Below, piece after piece: positions 53,924 through 62,767 of a DNA stretch of 64,000 nucleotides. This stretch comes from Methylomagnum ishizawai (GTDB taxonomy: Bacteria; Pseudomonadota; Gammaproteobacteria; Methylococcales; Methylomonadaceae). The translations under genes and the position numbers were made by a program. Each line of letters starts with the position of its first letter. The stretch's first letter is position 1. The notes below the pieces were generated by a model, which had not been told where the DNA came from, searched no databases, and was given only the letters and a program-made list of their open reading frames with translations. The DNA lies in assembly GCA_945861705.1 (NCBI GenBank), contig CAMAVM010000002.1, positions 79,613-143,612 on the forward strand, given 5' to 3'.

Positions 53924-56900
53924 TCAAGACACCTTCCTCAACTCCCCCAAACCATTCGGCTTTTTGACCAATTGCAATTGCGCCTTAAAGCGTTTTTGCA
54001 CGGCTTCTACATGGGAAATTACGCCCACGGTTTTGCCATGTGCACGGAGACCTTCCAGGGTATTAATCACGGTGTACAGGGTTTCTGCATCCAGGTTGCC
54101 GAAGCCTTCATCTAAAAATAAAGAATCCACCGACCTGCCGTTATTTGCCAGTTCCGAAAGTCCTAATGCCAGTGCGAGGCTGACAATAAAACTCTCGCCG
54201 CCCGATAGGGATTTGGGTAAGCGCCGGACATTGCCTTGATAAGTATCTTCAATTTCCAGCGCCAATCCTCTATCGCTGGGCTTTTGCCTAATATAATAAC
54301 GTCCGCTGATTTTTTCCAGCGTTGAATTGGTTTGCGATAATAGCCGCTCAACCATCCGTTCTTGTACGCGACGGCGAAATGCCATGCCATTTTCTGCCGA
54401 TATTTCCTCAACTTCAGCATTTGCCTGTTGTACTAATGCTTGCTGGCTTGCCACTTGCGCTAAGATGGAAGCGTATTTGTCGTGGTATTGTTTTTGTTCA
54501 CGGATTATGGTTTCCAAGCGTTTGGCTTCAAGCTCTGCCAGCTCCATTTTCTCATTGGTAGCCTTTAATTTAAGCTCGATTTCTTCTGGTACTAACTTCA
54601 ATTTAGCTTGCTCTTCATGGCTTTCTAATTGCACATAAAGTTTATCGAGATTTGCTCCCCATTGGTTAACATCTTCATCTAACTGCGTTTTTTGCTGGGT
54701 GAATTCAGGCTGACTGGTCATTAATTCCAAAATTTGACTGATTTCAGCCAAATTGCCAAATTGTGTTCCCTGCATTTTATTGGCGATGGCCTTATCCAAC
54801 GCTTCGGCTTCGTCTTTTGATTGGCTAATGTACTGCGCTTTATCGGCAATCAATTTCTGCTTTTCAACCAGTGCCAAGTGTAAACCAACAACTTCTTCTG
54901 AACGTAACTGGTTGTTAGTGTAGTCCAGTCGTTCTTTGTAGGAGTCGATTTGAGCTTGGCTGGCTAATTGTTGTGATACCAGCTTTTCCAGCTCTTCCGT
55001 CAGGCTTTTGGTGCGGAAGGCATAGCTTTCGTAATCCTGACGACGCTGATTAAGGCGGTTAAGTAGCTCGTCTTCTTTGCCTTTTGCAGGCACGGTTTCA
55101 CCTAATTGCGTTAACAGATCGGTAAGATTTGCTATCAACGTCTGCTCTTCTTGTTGAACTTGGTTTCTAGTCGTCTCAGTTTCCGCTACTCTTTGCGGCT
55201 CGGTTTGCCATTCCGATTCAATGGTTTGTACGATTGTCTGGGTGAGATTGATTGCGGAGGTATTTTTCTCGATGGCGGCTTTAAGTTTGGCTATCTTTTT
55301 TTCGCTGCCTTTATACTTGGTCAATAAAATGGTTATATTCTTCGATTCAGTGGATTCGATTGTTAACAACCGCTTCATCATTGCCGTATTTTTGATGTCC
55401 AAATCAGCACTGGCGGTATTCAGCCGATTACATAAGGTATGCCATTGAGCATTAATCAGTTGCCGTTGTTTATTATGGGCATGACTTCTTTCACCGCGTT
55501 TTCGTGCCAATTTGATATGCTGCTCAAGATCGTTAATTTGCACAGTTAACCGCTTTATCTTTATGCGCTGATCTAACAATGCTTGTTGGGCATTTGCCGG
55601 AGCCGGTGAGCGTTTGGCATAAGGATGTTCGGTTGAGCCGCACAAAGGACACGGTTTACCATCAACGAGATGGACGCGATCTTGTGACATACGCGCCAAT
55701 AATGCATCATTAAAAATCGATTTTTCCAGGGATAATCGTATGTTTTCATCCTGCTTTAGCTGCTGCGTCAAGCTTTCAAATTCGGCTTCTAATTCGTCAA
55801 CATCACGCTTCGGCGCAACCTGCTTACCAAATAGACCGAAGAAAAACGATGCTTTGGGTGTCAAATTTTCGTTGGCGACAGCCAAGTCAACTAATTCTTG
55901 AAAGTCTTTTACCCGTTCTTTCTGCTCTGTTTGTAAATCTTCAAGTTGCTCCAAGGTATTGCCTTGGGCGAGTTCTTCCAGCTCTTTTTTCTCAGTTGCC
56001 AGCTCTTTGTTTAACTGTTCCAGCTTGTTGTTTTTCTTGTCTATAGTTGATTTATTTTTATGCAATGCTGCACTGGTGGATTTTGACCACTTGTCTAACG
56101 CTTGCTTCTTTTCATCAAATTCGTCCAGCGCAATACGCAGCTTTTTTAATCGGTCGAGTTCAGGAAAATTTTCCAGTAAGGGCTTATCAATTGCATGTTC
56201 TTCCAACCATGCCGATACCTCACTCAATGTCGTTTTCTTTTCGGCAATCTGATCGGCCAACGATTTCAATAAGATAACTTCGGATTGCCAGTTGGCATTA
56301 AACAAACCGACTTGATTCCTAATGTTATCAATGGCTTGTTTTTGTTCGGTGAACGATATTCCCGTACTATTTGTTAGGCTTTCCTGCGATAAGATATGCG
56401 TATCAAACTCTGGCAAAGCCAGCGTGCTTTCTATTTGCTTGAGTTCATTACGTAAAGCCGTCAGTGCAGTTTGTTCCTGCTCGATATGCTGCTTTTTTTG
56501 CGTGATGGTTTCGATGTCATCTTTAAAATCCCGCGCATTGTCAGCGGCAGTTAACTGATCCAGCTTTTTTTGTACCGACAAACGTTGGGTAATGGCTTCC
56601 TGCAACCTTTTTTCTTGGGATCCAATTTGGCTTCTAAGGGTTTCAGTTTCTGCTAATACCGCTTGTTGGGCGGCCAAGCGATTAATTTCTTGCTGAAACT
56701 CTGCTGTTTGCTCGCTAAAATCAGCTAAATCCAACTCGCAGGCTTCCAGCGATTGCGGCTCGATCAGGGGAACAGCCGCCAAATCTTGTTGTAAATAGGT
56801 TAGGTTTTTTTGTGCATCAGCCAGCTTATCGGTCACTTCCTTTTTATGATCGGCATAAATATCCGTACTGATGATTTTTTCCAGAATATCCATGCGCTCA

Positions 56901-57394
56901 TTGTCCAGCGCATTAAGAAACGCGGCAAAATCGCCTTGGGCAAGCATGATAGAACGGGTAAAACTGCGAAAATTCATACCCGTAATCTCAGCCATTCGGG
57001 TACAAACCTGTTGCGGGGTAGTGGCGACGGTCTCTTCGCCATTATTTAGCTGTATCAAGTGCATTTCTGAAGGTAGCAACTCACCCCGTAGATTGCCGTC
57101 TTCGCGCTTTACGTGCCAGCTAGAGCGATATTTATCCGCTCCCAAGGCAAACTCAATTTGTGAAAAACTCTCGTCAGTTTGCTGGGTGATGATGTGTTGG
57201 GCAGGCTTATCAAACCGGAATGTTTCACCATACAACGCCAGCGTAATCGCATCCAGAATGCTTGATTTACCTGAGCCGTTTGGCCCTGTAATCGCAAAAA
57301 CCCCCGTATCGGTAAACGGCGCTTGCTCGAAATCGATCCGATTTTCGCCTTCCAGGGAGTTGATGTTTTTAAAATATAAATTGAGTATCTTCAT
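53924..57394 (-). CDS. sbcC: SbcC-type exonuclease subunit / SMC-like ATPase
   Basis: 1156 residues, slightly longer than E. coli SbcC (1048). With SbcD it cleaves hairpins and blocked DNA ends. N-terminal Walker A FAITGPNGSGKSSILDAITLALYG; long coiled coils; a zinc-hook CPLCG near residue 580; C-terminal signature SLSGGESFIVSLALALGLSEL and Walker B SLFLDEGFGNLD. No sbcD precedes it: the 800 bp upstream hold no nuclease gene, so its partner must lie elsewhere. Confidence 0.93.
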   Translation of the reverse strand: MKILNLYFKNINSLEGENRIDFEQAPFTDTGVFAITGPNGSGKSSILDAITLALYGETFRFDKPAQHIITQQTDESFSQIEFALGADKYRSSWHVKREDGNLRGELLPSEMHLIQLNNGEETVATTPQQVCTRMAEITGMNFRSFTRSIMLAQGDFAAFLNALDNERMDILEKIISTDIYADHKKEVTDKLADAQKNLTYLQQDLAAVPLIEPQSLEACELDLADFSEQTAEFQQEINRLAAQQAVLAETETLRSQIGSQEKRLQEAITQRLSVQKKLDQLTAADNARDFKDDIETITQKKQHIEQEQTALTALRNELKQIESTLALPEFDTHILSQESLTNSTGISFTEQKQAIDNIRNQVGLFNANWQSEVILLKSLADQIAEKKTTLSEVSAWLEEHAIDKPLLENFPELDRLKKLRIALDEFDEKKQALDKWSKSTSAALHKNKSTIDKKNNKLEQLNKELATEKKELEELAQGNTLEQLEDLQTEQKERVKDFQELVDLAVANENLTPKASFFFGLFGKQVAPKRDVDELEAEFESLTQQLKQDENIRLSLEKSIFNDALLARMSQDRVHLVDGKPCPLCGSTEHPYAKRSPAPANAQQALLDQRIKIKRLTVQINDLEQHIKLARKRGERSHAHNKQRQLINAQWHTLCNRLNTASADLDIKNTAMMKRLLTIESTESKNITILLTKYKGSEKKIAKLKAAIEKNTSAINLTQTIVQTIESEWQTEPQRVAETETTRNQVQQEEQTLIANLTDLLTQLGETVPAKGKEDELLNRLNQRRQDYESYAFRTKSLTEELEKLVSQQLASQAQIDSYKERLDYTNNQLRSEEVVGLHLALVEKQKLIADKAQYISQSKDEAEALDKAIANKMQGTQFGNLAEISQILELMTSQPEFTQQKTQLDEDVNQWGANLDKLYVQLESHEEQAKLKLVPEEIELKLKATNEKMELAELEAKRLETIIREQKQYHDKYASILAQVASQQALVQQANAEVEEISAENGMAFRRRVQERMVERLLSQTNSTLEKISGRYYIRQKPSDRGLALEIEDTYQGNVRRLPKSLSGGESFIVSLALALGLSELANNGRSVDSLFLDEGFGNLDAETLYTVINTLEGLRAHGKTVGVISHVEAVQKRFKAQLQLVKKPNGLGELRKVS

Positions 57395-57712
57395 AAGTCT
57401 ATAATTTATATAGCATATTGCAGCGATATTTAGAAAAAATTACACTCATCGTGGCACATACTATTCGACATTAAGCTATATGATACACGGCGGGGCTGGT
57501 TGAGAAAACATGCACAAAAAAGCCCACTAATGGCGACCTCTCTTGGCTGCTCTAGGGTTAGCTTCGGTTTATTGATTCGGAGAAAGATTTTGGCGGCCTT
57601 ATGAGTTTAAATCCGCGTTAGCCGCTAGCTTGAAAAGGGTAGATTTATACTATTGATTGCGATGACGGACGTTGAATCCAAGGTTAAAATGTTTGCACCC
57701 TAGGAAAAAGAA
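57395..57712. other. Intergenic region upstream of sbcC with no recognised gene
   Basis: 318 bp, no open frame above about 25 codons. It should contain the sbcC promoter on the minus strand. No repeat from the other families was seen here. Confidence 0.5.
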
Positions 57713-57746
57713 AGTCCCAAAGCCTGAAGAGGTAGGCTTTGGGACT
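57713..57746 (-). terminator. Strong terminator-like hairpin downstream of the 57797 ORF
   Basis: AGTCCCAAAGCCT (57713-57725) and AGGCTTTGGGACT (57734-57746) are perfectly complementary over 13 bp with an 8-nt loop. On the minus strand it is followed by TTTCTTTTT. Confidence 0.75.
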
Positions 57747-57755
57747 CCAAAGAAG

Positions 57756-57790
57756 AATCAGCCTATAAACAAGGGGAAAGGAGGCTGATT
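57756..57790. repeat. Second hairpin next to the terminator
   Basis: AATCAGCCT (57756-57764) pairs perfectly with AGGCTGATT (57782-57790) around a purine-rich 17-nt loop (AAGGGGAAAGG). With the neighbouring 13-bp hairpin it makes a two-stem structure of about 78 nt that could belong to a transcript 3' end. Confidence 0.6.
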
Positions 57791-57796
57791 AAACGC

Positions 57797-57976
57797 CTAT
57801 TGCAGACGTTCTAGAGTATGACTAAAGGTGTCAGAAAAAAGTTCCAAGCTGTTTTGTAAAAAATTTGGTAAATGTTTAGCAGTTTGATCAATAGAACTCG
57901 GATGACGCGGATTTGACGGATATTCGCTGATAAAAAACACAATCCGGTAATGGGCGAAACCTGTAACTTGATTCAT
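57797..57976 (-). CDS. Possible small protein of unknown function
   Basis: 59 residues from ATG 57976 (MNQVTGFAHYRIV); the frame extends upstream to 58024 but the earlier part lies over a palindrome. The C-terminal third (NFLQNSLELFSDTFSHTLERL) would make an amphipathic helix. Supporting it as a gene are the two hairpins, one terminator-like, just after the stop. Against it are the short length, no clear ribosome site and no family resemblance. Confidence 0.35.
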   Translation of the reverse strand: MNQVTGFAHYRIVFFISEYPSNPRHPSSIDQTAKHLPNFLQNSLELFSDTFSHTLERLQ

Positions 57977-57985
57977 AGTGGGATT

Positions 57986-58003
57986 TGCAAACCTAGGTTT
58001 GCA
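57986..58003. promoter_or_regulatory. 18-bp perfect palindrome, possible operator
   Basis: TGCAAACCTAGGTTTGCA is a perfect 18-bp dyad with no spacer, 10 nt before the ATG of the small ORF. A half-like TTTGCACCCTAGG occurs at about 57692. Perfect spacer-free dyads of this length often bind dimeric regulators; no regulator is identified. Confidence 0.4.
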
Positions 58004-58080
58004 CTCCAAAATACACGCGATCACAGGTAAGAAGCAGACAAGATTATTACAAAGGTTATCGTAAGCGTGGGGTGTTCATC

Positions 58081-58177
58081 CTCTCTCCTGATGGAGAGAG
58101 AGAGCCAGGGTGAGGAGAAATTAAAAAAGAAAAGTGCTTTATTTATTCCCCTCACCCAACTCTCTCTTCGGAGAGGG
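58081..58177. repeat. Dispersed dyad repeat R3 (CCTCACCC type)
   Basis: CTCTCTCC-TGAT-GGAGAGAG (58081-58100) and CTCTC-TTCG-GAGAG (58162-58175, a stable C(UUCG)G loop in RNA) flank GGGTGAGG (58108-58115) and its complement CCTCACCC (58150-58157). The two halves are inverted copies. It shares this order with R1 at 17.4 kb but lacks the mini-element. It lies just after the polA stop. Confidence 0.75.
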
Positions 58178-58209
58178 CTTTGGTGCTTGGCACTGAACAG
58201 CCACAAAAA

Positions 58210-60930
58210 TTAATGCGCCTCATCCCAGTTATTGCCCACGCCAATGTCAACGATTAACGGCACAGTGAGTTCAGCGGCATTACTCATCAGTGATCTTATC
58301 GTACTGGAATAATCAGCCAGCTTATCCTCGGCGATCTCAAACACCAGTTCGTCATGTACTTGCATAATCATAAGTGCATCGGCTCTATCTGCACAAAGCC
58401 ATTGGTCGGTGGCGATCATGGCGCGTTTGATGATGTCAGCGGCGGTGCCTTGCATCGGTGCGTTAATCGCCGTGCGTTCGGCATATTGGCGCATGGCAGC
58501 ATTCTTGGATTTTATTTCCGGCAGGTACAAGCGCCTGCCGAACAAGGTTTCCACAAAGCCTTGTTCACGCGCCTGCTCGCGGATGGTATCCATGTACAGT
58601 TTCACGCCAGGATAACGGGCAAAATACAGGTCGATATACGATTGCGCCTCGTTGCGTGATAAGCCCAGTTGTTTTGCCAGACCAAATGACGACATGCCAT
58701 AAATAAGGCCAAAGTTGATGGCTTTGGCGGAACGGCGCAGGTCGTTGGTCACTAGCTCTGGCGCAACGCCAAATACTTCCGCCGCTGTCGCACGATGGAC
58801 ATCCAAGCCTTCGTTGAAAGCATTGAGTAAGCCTTGATCCGCCGACAAGTGCGCCATGATACGTAATTCAATTTGCGAATAATCCGCCGCAACGATTTTA
58901 TAACCAGGAGGCGCAATAAAGGCTTGCCGAATTTTACGGCCTTCTTCGCTTTTGACTGGGATGTTTTGTAGGTTAGGGTCGGTGGAGGATAATCTTCCCG
59001 TCGCCGCCACCGCTTGATGGTAGGAGGTATGCACCCGTCCGGTCTTGTCATTAATTTGCTGCGGCAGTTTATCGGTATAAGTCGATTTGAGTTTGCTTAG
59101 GCCCCGATATTCCAGGATCAAGCGCGGTAGTTCGTAATCGGCCGCCAAATCTTGCAGCACCGATTCGTCGGTGGAAGGCTGGCCGGTCGGGGTTTTCTTT
59201 AAGACAGGCAGCTTTTGCTGATCGTAAAGGATTTCTTGGATTTGTTTGGGCGAGCCAATATTGAACGCCCGTCCTACCAGGTTATGGGCATGTTGTTCGA
59301 TGCTAATCACCTTGCTGGCAAGTTCCAGGCTTTGCTGCGCCAACATGGCACTGTCGATCAGTACGCCATTGTTCTCGATGCGTTCCAGCACGGGAATCAG
59401 GGGGATTTCCATCTCCGTGTATAAGGCATACAAGCTGGGTATTTGCTGCAGTTTTGGCAGCAAACATTGGTGGATTTGCAAGGTGATGTCCGCATCTTCC
59501 GCCGCGTAAGGCGTGGCTTGTTCCAGTTGCACTTCTTGAAAAGGGATTTGCTTTGCGCCTTTTCCGGCCACGTCTTCGTAATGGATGGTTGTTACATCGA
59601 GATATTTTTTGGCGATGTCGTCCATATTGTGTTTGGTCGCGGTGCTGTTCAAGACGTAGGATTCCAGCATAGTGTCGTGGGCGATGCCGCGCAGGGTAAT
59701 GCCGTGATTGGCAAGGACGTGGGCATCGTATTTGAGATGTTGCCCCAGTTTGGGTTTGGCGGGATTTTCCAGTATGGGTTTAAGCTGTTCCAACACATCA
59801 GTACGGTTTAACTGCTCCGGTGCGCCAGGATAAGTATGCGCCAACGGCAAATAAGCCGCTTTCCCGACTTCCACCACGAACGACACGCCCACGATTTGCG
59901 CCTTGCTGTAATCAAGGCTGGTGGTTTCGGTGTCAAAAGCGAAGATTTCAGCAGCTTCGAGTTGTTTAAGCCATAGCTCAAATTGTTGTTCGGTCAATAT
60001 TGTTTCATAACTGGATTCGACTTTTTCGGGTTTTTCGTTTGTTGCTTCGGGTTGTGGTGCGGATTCAGCGTTATTCGCCAATTGTTTCAGCCAAGTTGAA
60101 AAACCTAATTCAGTCAATAGCTTGGTCAATTCGGGAATATTAGCCGGTTGTTGATGGCAATCTTCCACGGAATAAGGCAGATCAAGATCGCACACGATGG
60201 TCGTCAGTTGCTTGGATAAGGGCAGATGAGCCAAGCTGGCACGCAGGTTGTCGCCAATTTTGCCGCCAATTTCATTGGCGTGTGCCATCAGGTTATCCAA
60301 TGTTTCGTACTGCGCCAACCATTTTGCGGCGGTTTTCGGGCCGCAATTGGGTACGCCGGGAATGTTGTCAACGCTATCGCCCACCAAGGCCAGATAATCA
60401 ATGATCTGCTCCGGCCTGACCCCAAACTTGTCGATAACGCCTTGAATATCCATGCGCGTGTTCGACATGGTGTTTTCGAGGATAATATGCTCGTTCACCA
60501 TCTGCGCCATGTCCTTGTCGCCTGTGGAGATGATGATTTCATAACCCTGCCGCTCGGCTTGTTTAGCCAATACGCCCATGACATCATCGGCCTCGATGCC
60601 GGATTCGATAATCAAGGGCAAACCCATAGCGCGGATGATTTGGTGCAACGGCTCAATCTGCACCCGCAAGTCATCCGGCATCGGCGGCCTGTTCGCTTTG
60701 TATTGGTCGTACAACTCGTTGCGGAAAGTGCCACCGGGCGCATCAAAAACCACGGTGATGTAATCGCTGTGATAATCAGCAATGAGCTTACGCAGCATGT
60801 TAGTCACACCGTGGATGGCGTTGGTCGGTATCCCTTTCGGACTGGTGAGCGGCGGTATCGCGTGATAAGCGCGGAACAAAAACGAAGAGCCGTCAACCAG
60901 GATGAGGCGTTTTGGGGTGTTTGGGGTCAT
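58210..60930 (-). CDS. polA: DNA polymerase I
   Basis: 906 residues from ATG 60930 (MTPNTPKRLI). Three domains: 5'-3' nuclease (LVDGSSFLFRAYHAIPPL, ESGIEADDVMGVLA, STGDKDMAQ), 3'-5' exonuclease (FAFDTETTSLDYS), and polymerase (VAADYSQIELRIMAHLS, RSAKAINFGLIYGMSSFGLA, MQVHDELVFE). Complete and apparently intact. About 120-330 bp upstream lies a diverged copy of its promoter and first roughly 48 codons. The usual R3 repeat follows the stop. Confidence 0.97.
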   Translation of the reverse strand: MTPNTPKRLILVDGSSFLFRAYHAIPPLTSPKGIPTNAIHGVTNMLRKLIADYHSDYITVVFDAPGGTFRNELYDQYKANRPPMPDDLRVQIEPLHQIIRAMGLPLIIESGIEADDVMGVLAKQAERQGYEIIISTGDKDMAQMVNEHIILENTMSNTRMDIQGVIDKFGVRPEQIIDYLALVGDSVDNIPGVPNCGPKTAAKWLAQYETLDNLMAHANEIGGKIGDNLRASLAHLPLSKQLTTIVCDLDLPYSVEDCHQQPANIPELTKLLTELGFSTWLKQLANNAESAPQPEATNEKPEKVESSYETILTEQQFELWLKQLEAAEIFAFDTETTSLDYSKAQIVGVSFVVEVGKAAYLPLAHTYPGAPEQLNRTDVLEQLKPILENPAKPKLGQHLKYDAHVLANHGITLRGIAHDTMLESYVLNSTATKHNMDDIAKKYLDVTTIHYEDVAGKGAKQIPFQEVQLEQATPYAAEDADITLQIHQCLLPKLQQIPSLYALYTEMEIPLIPVLERIENNGVLIDSAMLAQQSLELASKVISIEQHAHNLVGRAFNIGSPKQIQEILYDQQKLPVLKKTPTGQPSTDESVLQDLAADYELPRLILEYRGLSKLKSTYTDKLPQQINDKTGRVHTSYHQAVAATGRLSSTDPNLQNIPVKSEEGRKIRQAFIAPPGYKIVAADYSQIELRIMAHLSADQGLLNAFNEGLDVHRATAAEVFGVAPELVTNDLRRSAKAINFGLIYGMSSFGLAKQLGLSRNEAQSYIDLYFARYPGVKLYMDTIREQAREQGFVETLFGRRLYLPEIKSKNAAMRQYAERTAINAPMQGTAADIIKRAMIATDQWLCADRADALMIMQVHDELVFEIAEDKLADYSSTIRSLMSNAAELTVPLIVDIGVGNNWDEAH

Positions 60931-61020
60931 AAATGAAGAATCCAAGATTAGGATGTTGGCTAGGATGATTTTACCTTGAACTATTTATTTTGATGCAGTT
61001 ATCTGGAAAGTCTCTGCACA

Positions 61021-61050
61021 GTCCTTCAAAAAGCTCAGGACGAACGGAAT
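61021..61050. repeat. Dispersed repeat of the CTCAGGACGAACGG type
   Basis: Contains CTTCAAAAAGCTCAGGACGA and then ACGG. This resembles a widespread proteobacterial intergenic repeat (read as CCGTTCGTCCTGAGC on the other strand). It lies between polA and its 5' fragment, close to the point where their similarity ends. Confidence 0.5.
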
Positions 61051-61062
61051 TGGGTTGATTTC

Positions 61063-61254
61063 CTAAGTCTCACGTTTAACATCCACAATATTCGGCAGTT
61101 GGCTTATCAGCTTACGAAGCATGTTCGTCACGCCTTGGATGGCGTTGGTCGGCACACCTTTCGGGCTGGTCAGCGGCGGAATGGCGTGGTAAGCGCGGAA
61201 CAGGAACGAGGAACCGTCAACCAGCATCAGGCGTTTGGGGGTGTGTTGAGTCAT
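61063..61254 (-). pseudogene. Duplicated 5' fragment of polA
   Basis: From ATG 61254 the frame reads MTQHTPKRLMLVDGSSF and AYHAIPPLTSPKGVPTNAIQ, ending KLISQ. This matches the first 48-50 residues of polA except at about five positions, with many silent changes. It then departs (LPNIVDVKRET) to a stop at 61063. Similarity extends upstream: TGATTTTACCTTGAA occurs at 60966-60980 and 61291-61305, at nearly the same distance from each ATG. The copy cannot encode a polymerase. Confidence 0.85.
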
Positions 61255-61342
61255 TAATTGTGTCCAAGGCAAAGCTATTATGGGTTTTACTGATTTTACC
61301 TTGAAGGACTTGTTTTTGAAGAATTAAAACTTTGTTTATAAG

Positions 61343-61738
61343 TTAGCCATTCTCAACAACTGAAACCTGCGGCGCATAAGATTTAAAATTCTCATCCGCA
61401 GACATAATTGCCATATTTTCGCTTAAAGCGGTTGCCAGCAAGAGCCGATCAAACGGATCACGATGATTGGATAGAAATGGAATTTGGGAATATGCTTCGA
61501 TATGTTTGTTTTGCAGGGTTAATAAATTAAAGTCGTCGTGCTGGATAAGTCTGACAAGATCGCTTATAGATAAACCCAATTCGGGCAGTTTGCCAATTTT
61601 TTGCTTGATGGCAATTTCAAACAAGCTAATCTGGCTAACAAAAATACTGTGGTTTTCCAAAATGCTCTTTGTCCCCATTGATAACATTTCAGGCCTTATC
61701 AATGTCCAAATGAAAATCTGGGTATCTATGAGGTACAT
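61343..61738 (-). CDS. vapC: VapC-type PIN-domain toxin
   Basis: 131 residues. PIN nuclease acidic residues: D5 in MYLIDTQIFIW, E in SLFEIAIKQKIGKL, and D in HRDPFDRLLLATAL and SADENF. VapC toxins cleave tRNA or rRNA. The start lies 2 nt after the antitoxin stop, a tight two-gene operon in antitoxin-toxin order. Located just upstream of the duplicated polA fragment. Confidence 0.9.
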   Translation of the reverse strand: MYLIDTQIFIWTLIRPEMLSMGTKSILENHSIFVSQISLFEIAIKQKIGKLPELGLSISDLVRLIQHDDFNLLTLQNKHIEAYSQIPFLSNHRDPFDRLLLATALSENMAIMSADENFKSYAPQVSVVENG

Positions 61739-61740
61739 GG

Positions 61741-61968
61741 CTACATATACTCCTTCAAATCATCCAAAGGCTCATTGAAATCATCAGGGATGTTGTAGCC
61801 TTTCCCAGCCAAACTGCCGATTTTTACGCCTTTGTGTAAGTTTTCAACGGGCTGTGATTCTTGCTCGTTGATAAACATCACCACAACCTGAGATTTTTTT
61901 GTGGTCGGCGGCTCTTCTTGCAAAACGATTTGCCCGTTTTCGTAGATGCCTTTAATTGCAGTGTACAT
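61741..61968 (-). CDS. vapB: Antitoxin of the VapBC pair (DUF104/DUF2281-like)
   Basis: 75 residues. The N-terminus TAIKGIYENGQIVLQEEPP is the small beta domain seen in AF2212/DUF104-type antitoxins. The C-terminal AGKGYNIPDDFNEPLDDLKEYM is the peptide segment that usually wraps the PIN toxin. First gene of the operon, expected to autorepress it. Confidence 0.85.
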   Translation of the reverse strand: MYTAIKGIYENGQIVLQEEPPTTKKSQVVVMFINEQESQPVENLHKGVKIGSLAGKGYNIPDDFNEPLDDLKEYM

Positions 61969-62032
61969 ATTGCACTCCGAATGGTTGATAAATGCTTTAG
62001 GACTCTGTGTGTCGATGATGATTCATTCAAAA

Positions 62033-62767
62033 CTAAGCTGATGTTTTAGCTATACATTGATCCAATATTTGTAATACAAGCGTTTCTGGCAATGCCGCCA
62101 ATAGCTTTATTCCGCCAATAAGGTTCAATTCTTTCATAAATGAACGAAACCGTTCGCGCTCAAATAATTCTTTGTTTGATTTATAAGATTCATCTAATTT
62201 TTTAATTATTGCCGAAAATACATGAATATTTTGTGAGGTCGTTGGACGTTCAACTATGTTTGCCCTCACATCAGATTGATATAAGAAACATGTTAGCGCA
62301 TCTTCAAAAGATAACCCTTTCGTCCGATTACACAAAGAAGCAAGCCACCATAATCGAGATGCGGCATTATCACGCTCGATTCCGCGCGCACCGATGCAGA
62401 AAAAATGTGTTTTGATGTGCTTAATGGCTTGAATGTTATCTTCGGGTATCGGCCACCTTGCTCGCGTATACTCCAGTAAGTGGGTATGCGTCAAATAAAC
62501 CCAAAGACGTTCATCCCTCGCCAAATAATGGGAAATATTATCGAGAGCCTGATAAATAAGGACACAATTCTCGACCTCTTTTAGGTTAGTTTTGTCACAA
62601 CTAATGGCGGCTAGTTTTTGCTCATCTATTTCCAGACGTGATTCAAGATGATAAGACGATTCATTCATCAAAAAGCCAAAATTTCCAGTTCGATAAAGTT
62701 CTAGGTTTTCAGGTATCTTGGTTAAAAGCTCTTGGACTTTTTTAGCTTTAAGGAAATTAACTTTCAT
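62033..62767 (-). CDS. DUF6339-type protein, possibly defence-associated
   Basis: 244 residues, helical, soluble. The central pattern DERLWVYLTHTHLLEYTRAR, GARGIERDNAASRLWWLASL, YQSDVRANIVERPTTSQNIH and FERERFRSFMKELNLIGGIKL fits what I recall of DUF6339. Such genes often lie near restriction or other phage-defence genes, but no activity is known. It overlaps the upstream 62764 gene by 4 nt, so the two are co-translated. AT-richer than the polA region. Confidence 0.6.
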   Translation of the reverse strand: MKVNFLKAKKVQELLTKIPENLELYRTGNFGFLMNESSYHLESRLEIDEQKLAAISCDKTNLKEVENCVLIYQALDNISHYLARDERLWVYLTHTHLLEYTRARWPIPEDNIQAIKHIKTHFFCIGARGIERDNAASRLWWLASLCNRTKGLSFEDALTCFLYQSDVRANIVERPTTSQNIHVFSAIIKKLDESYKSNKELFERERFRSFMKELNLIGGIKLLAALPETLVLQILDQCIAKTSA

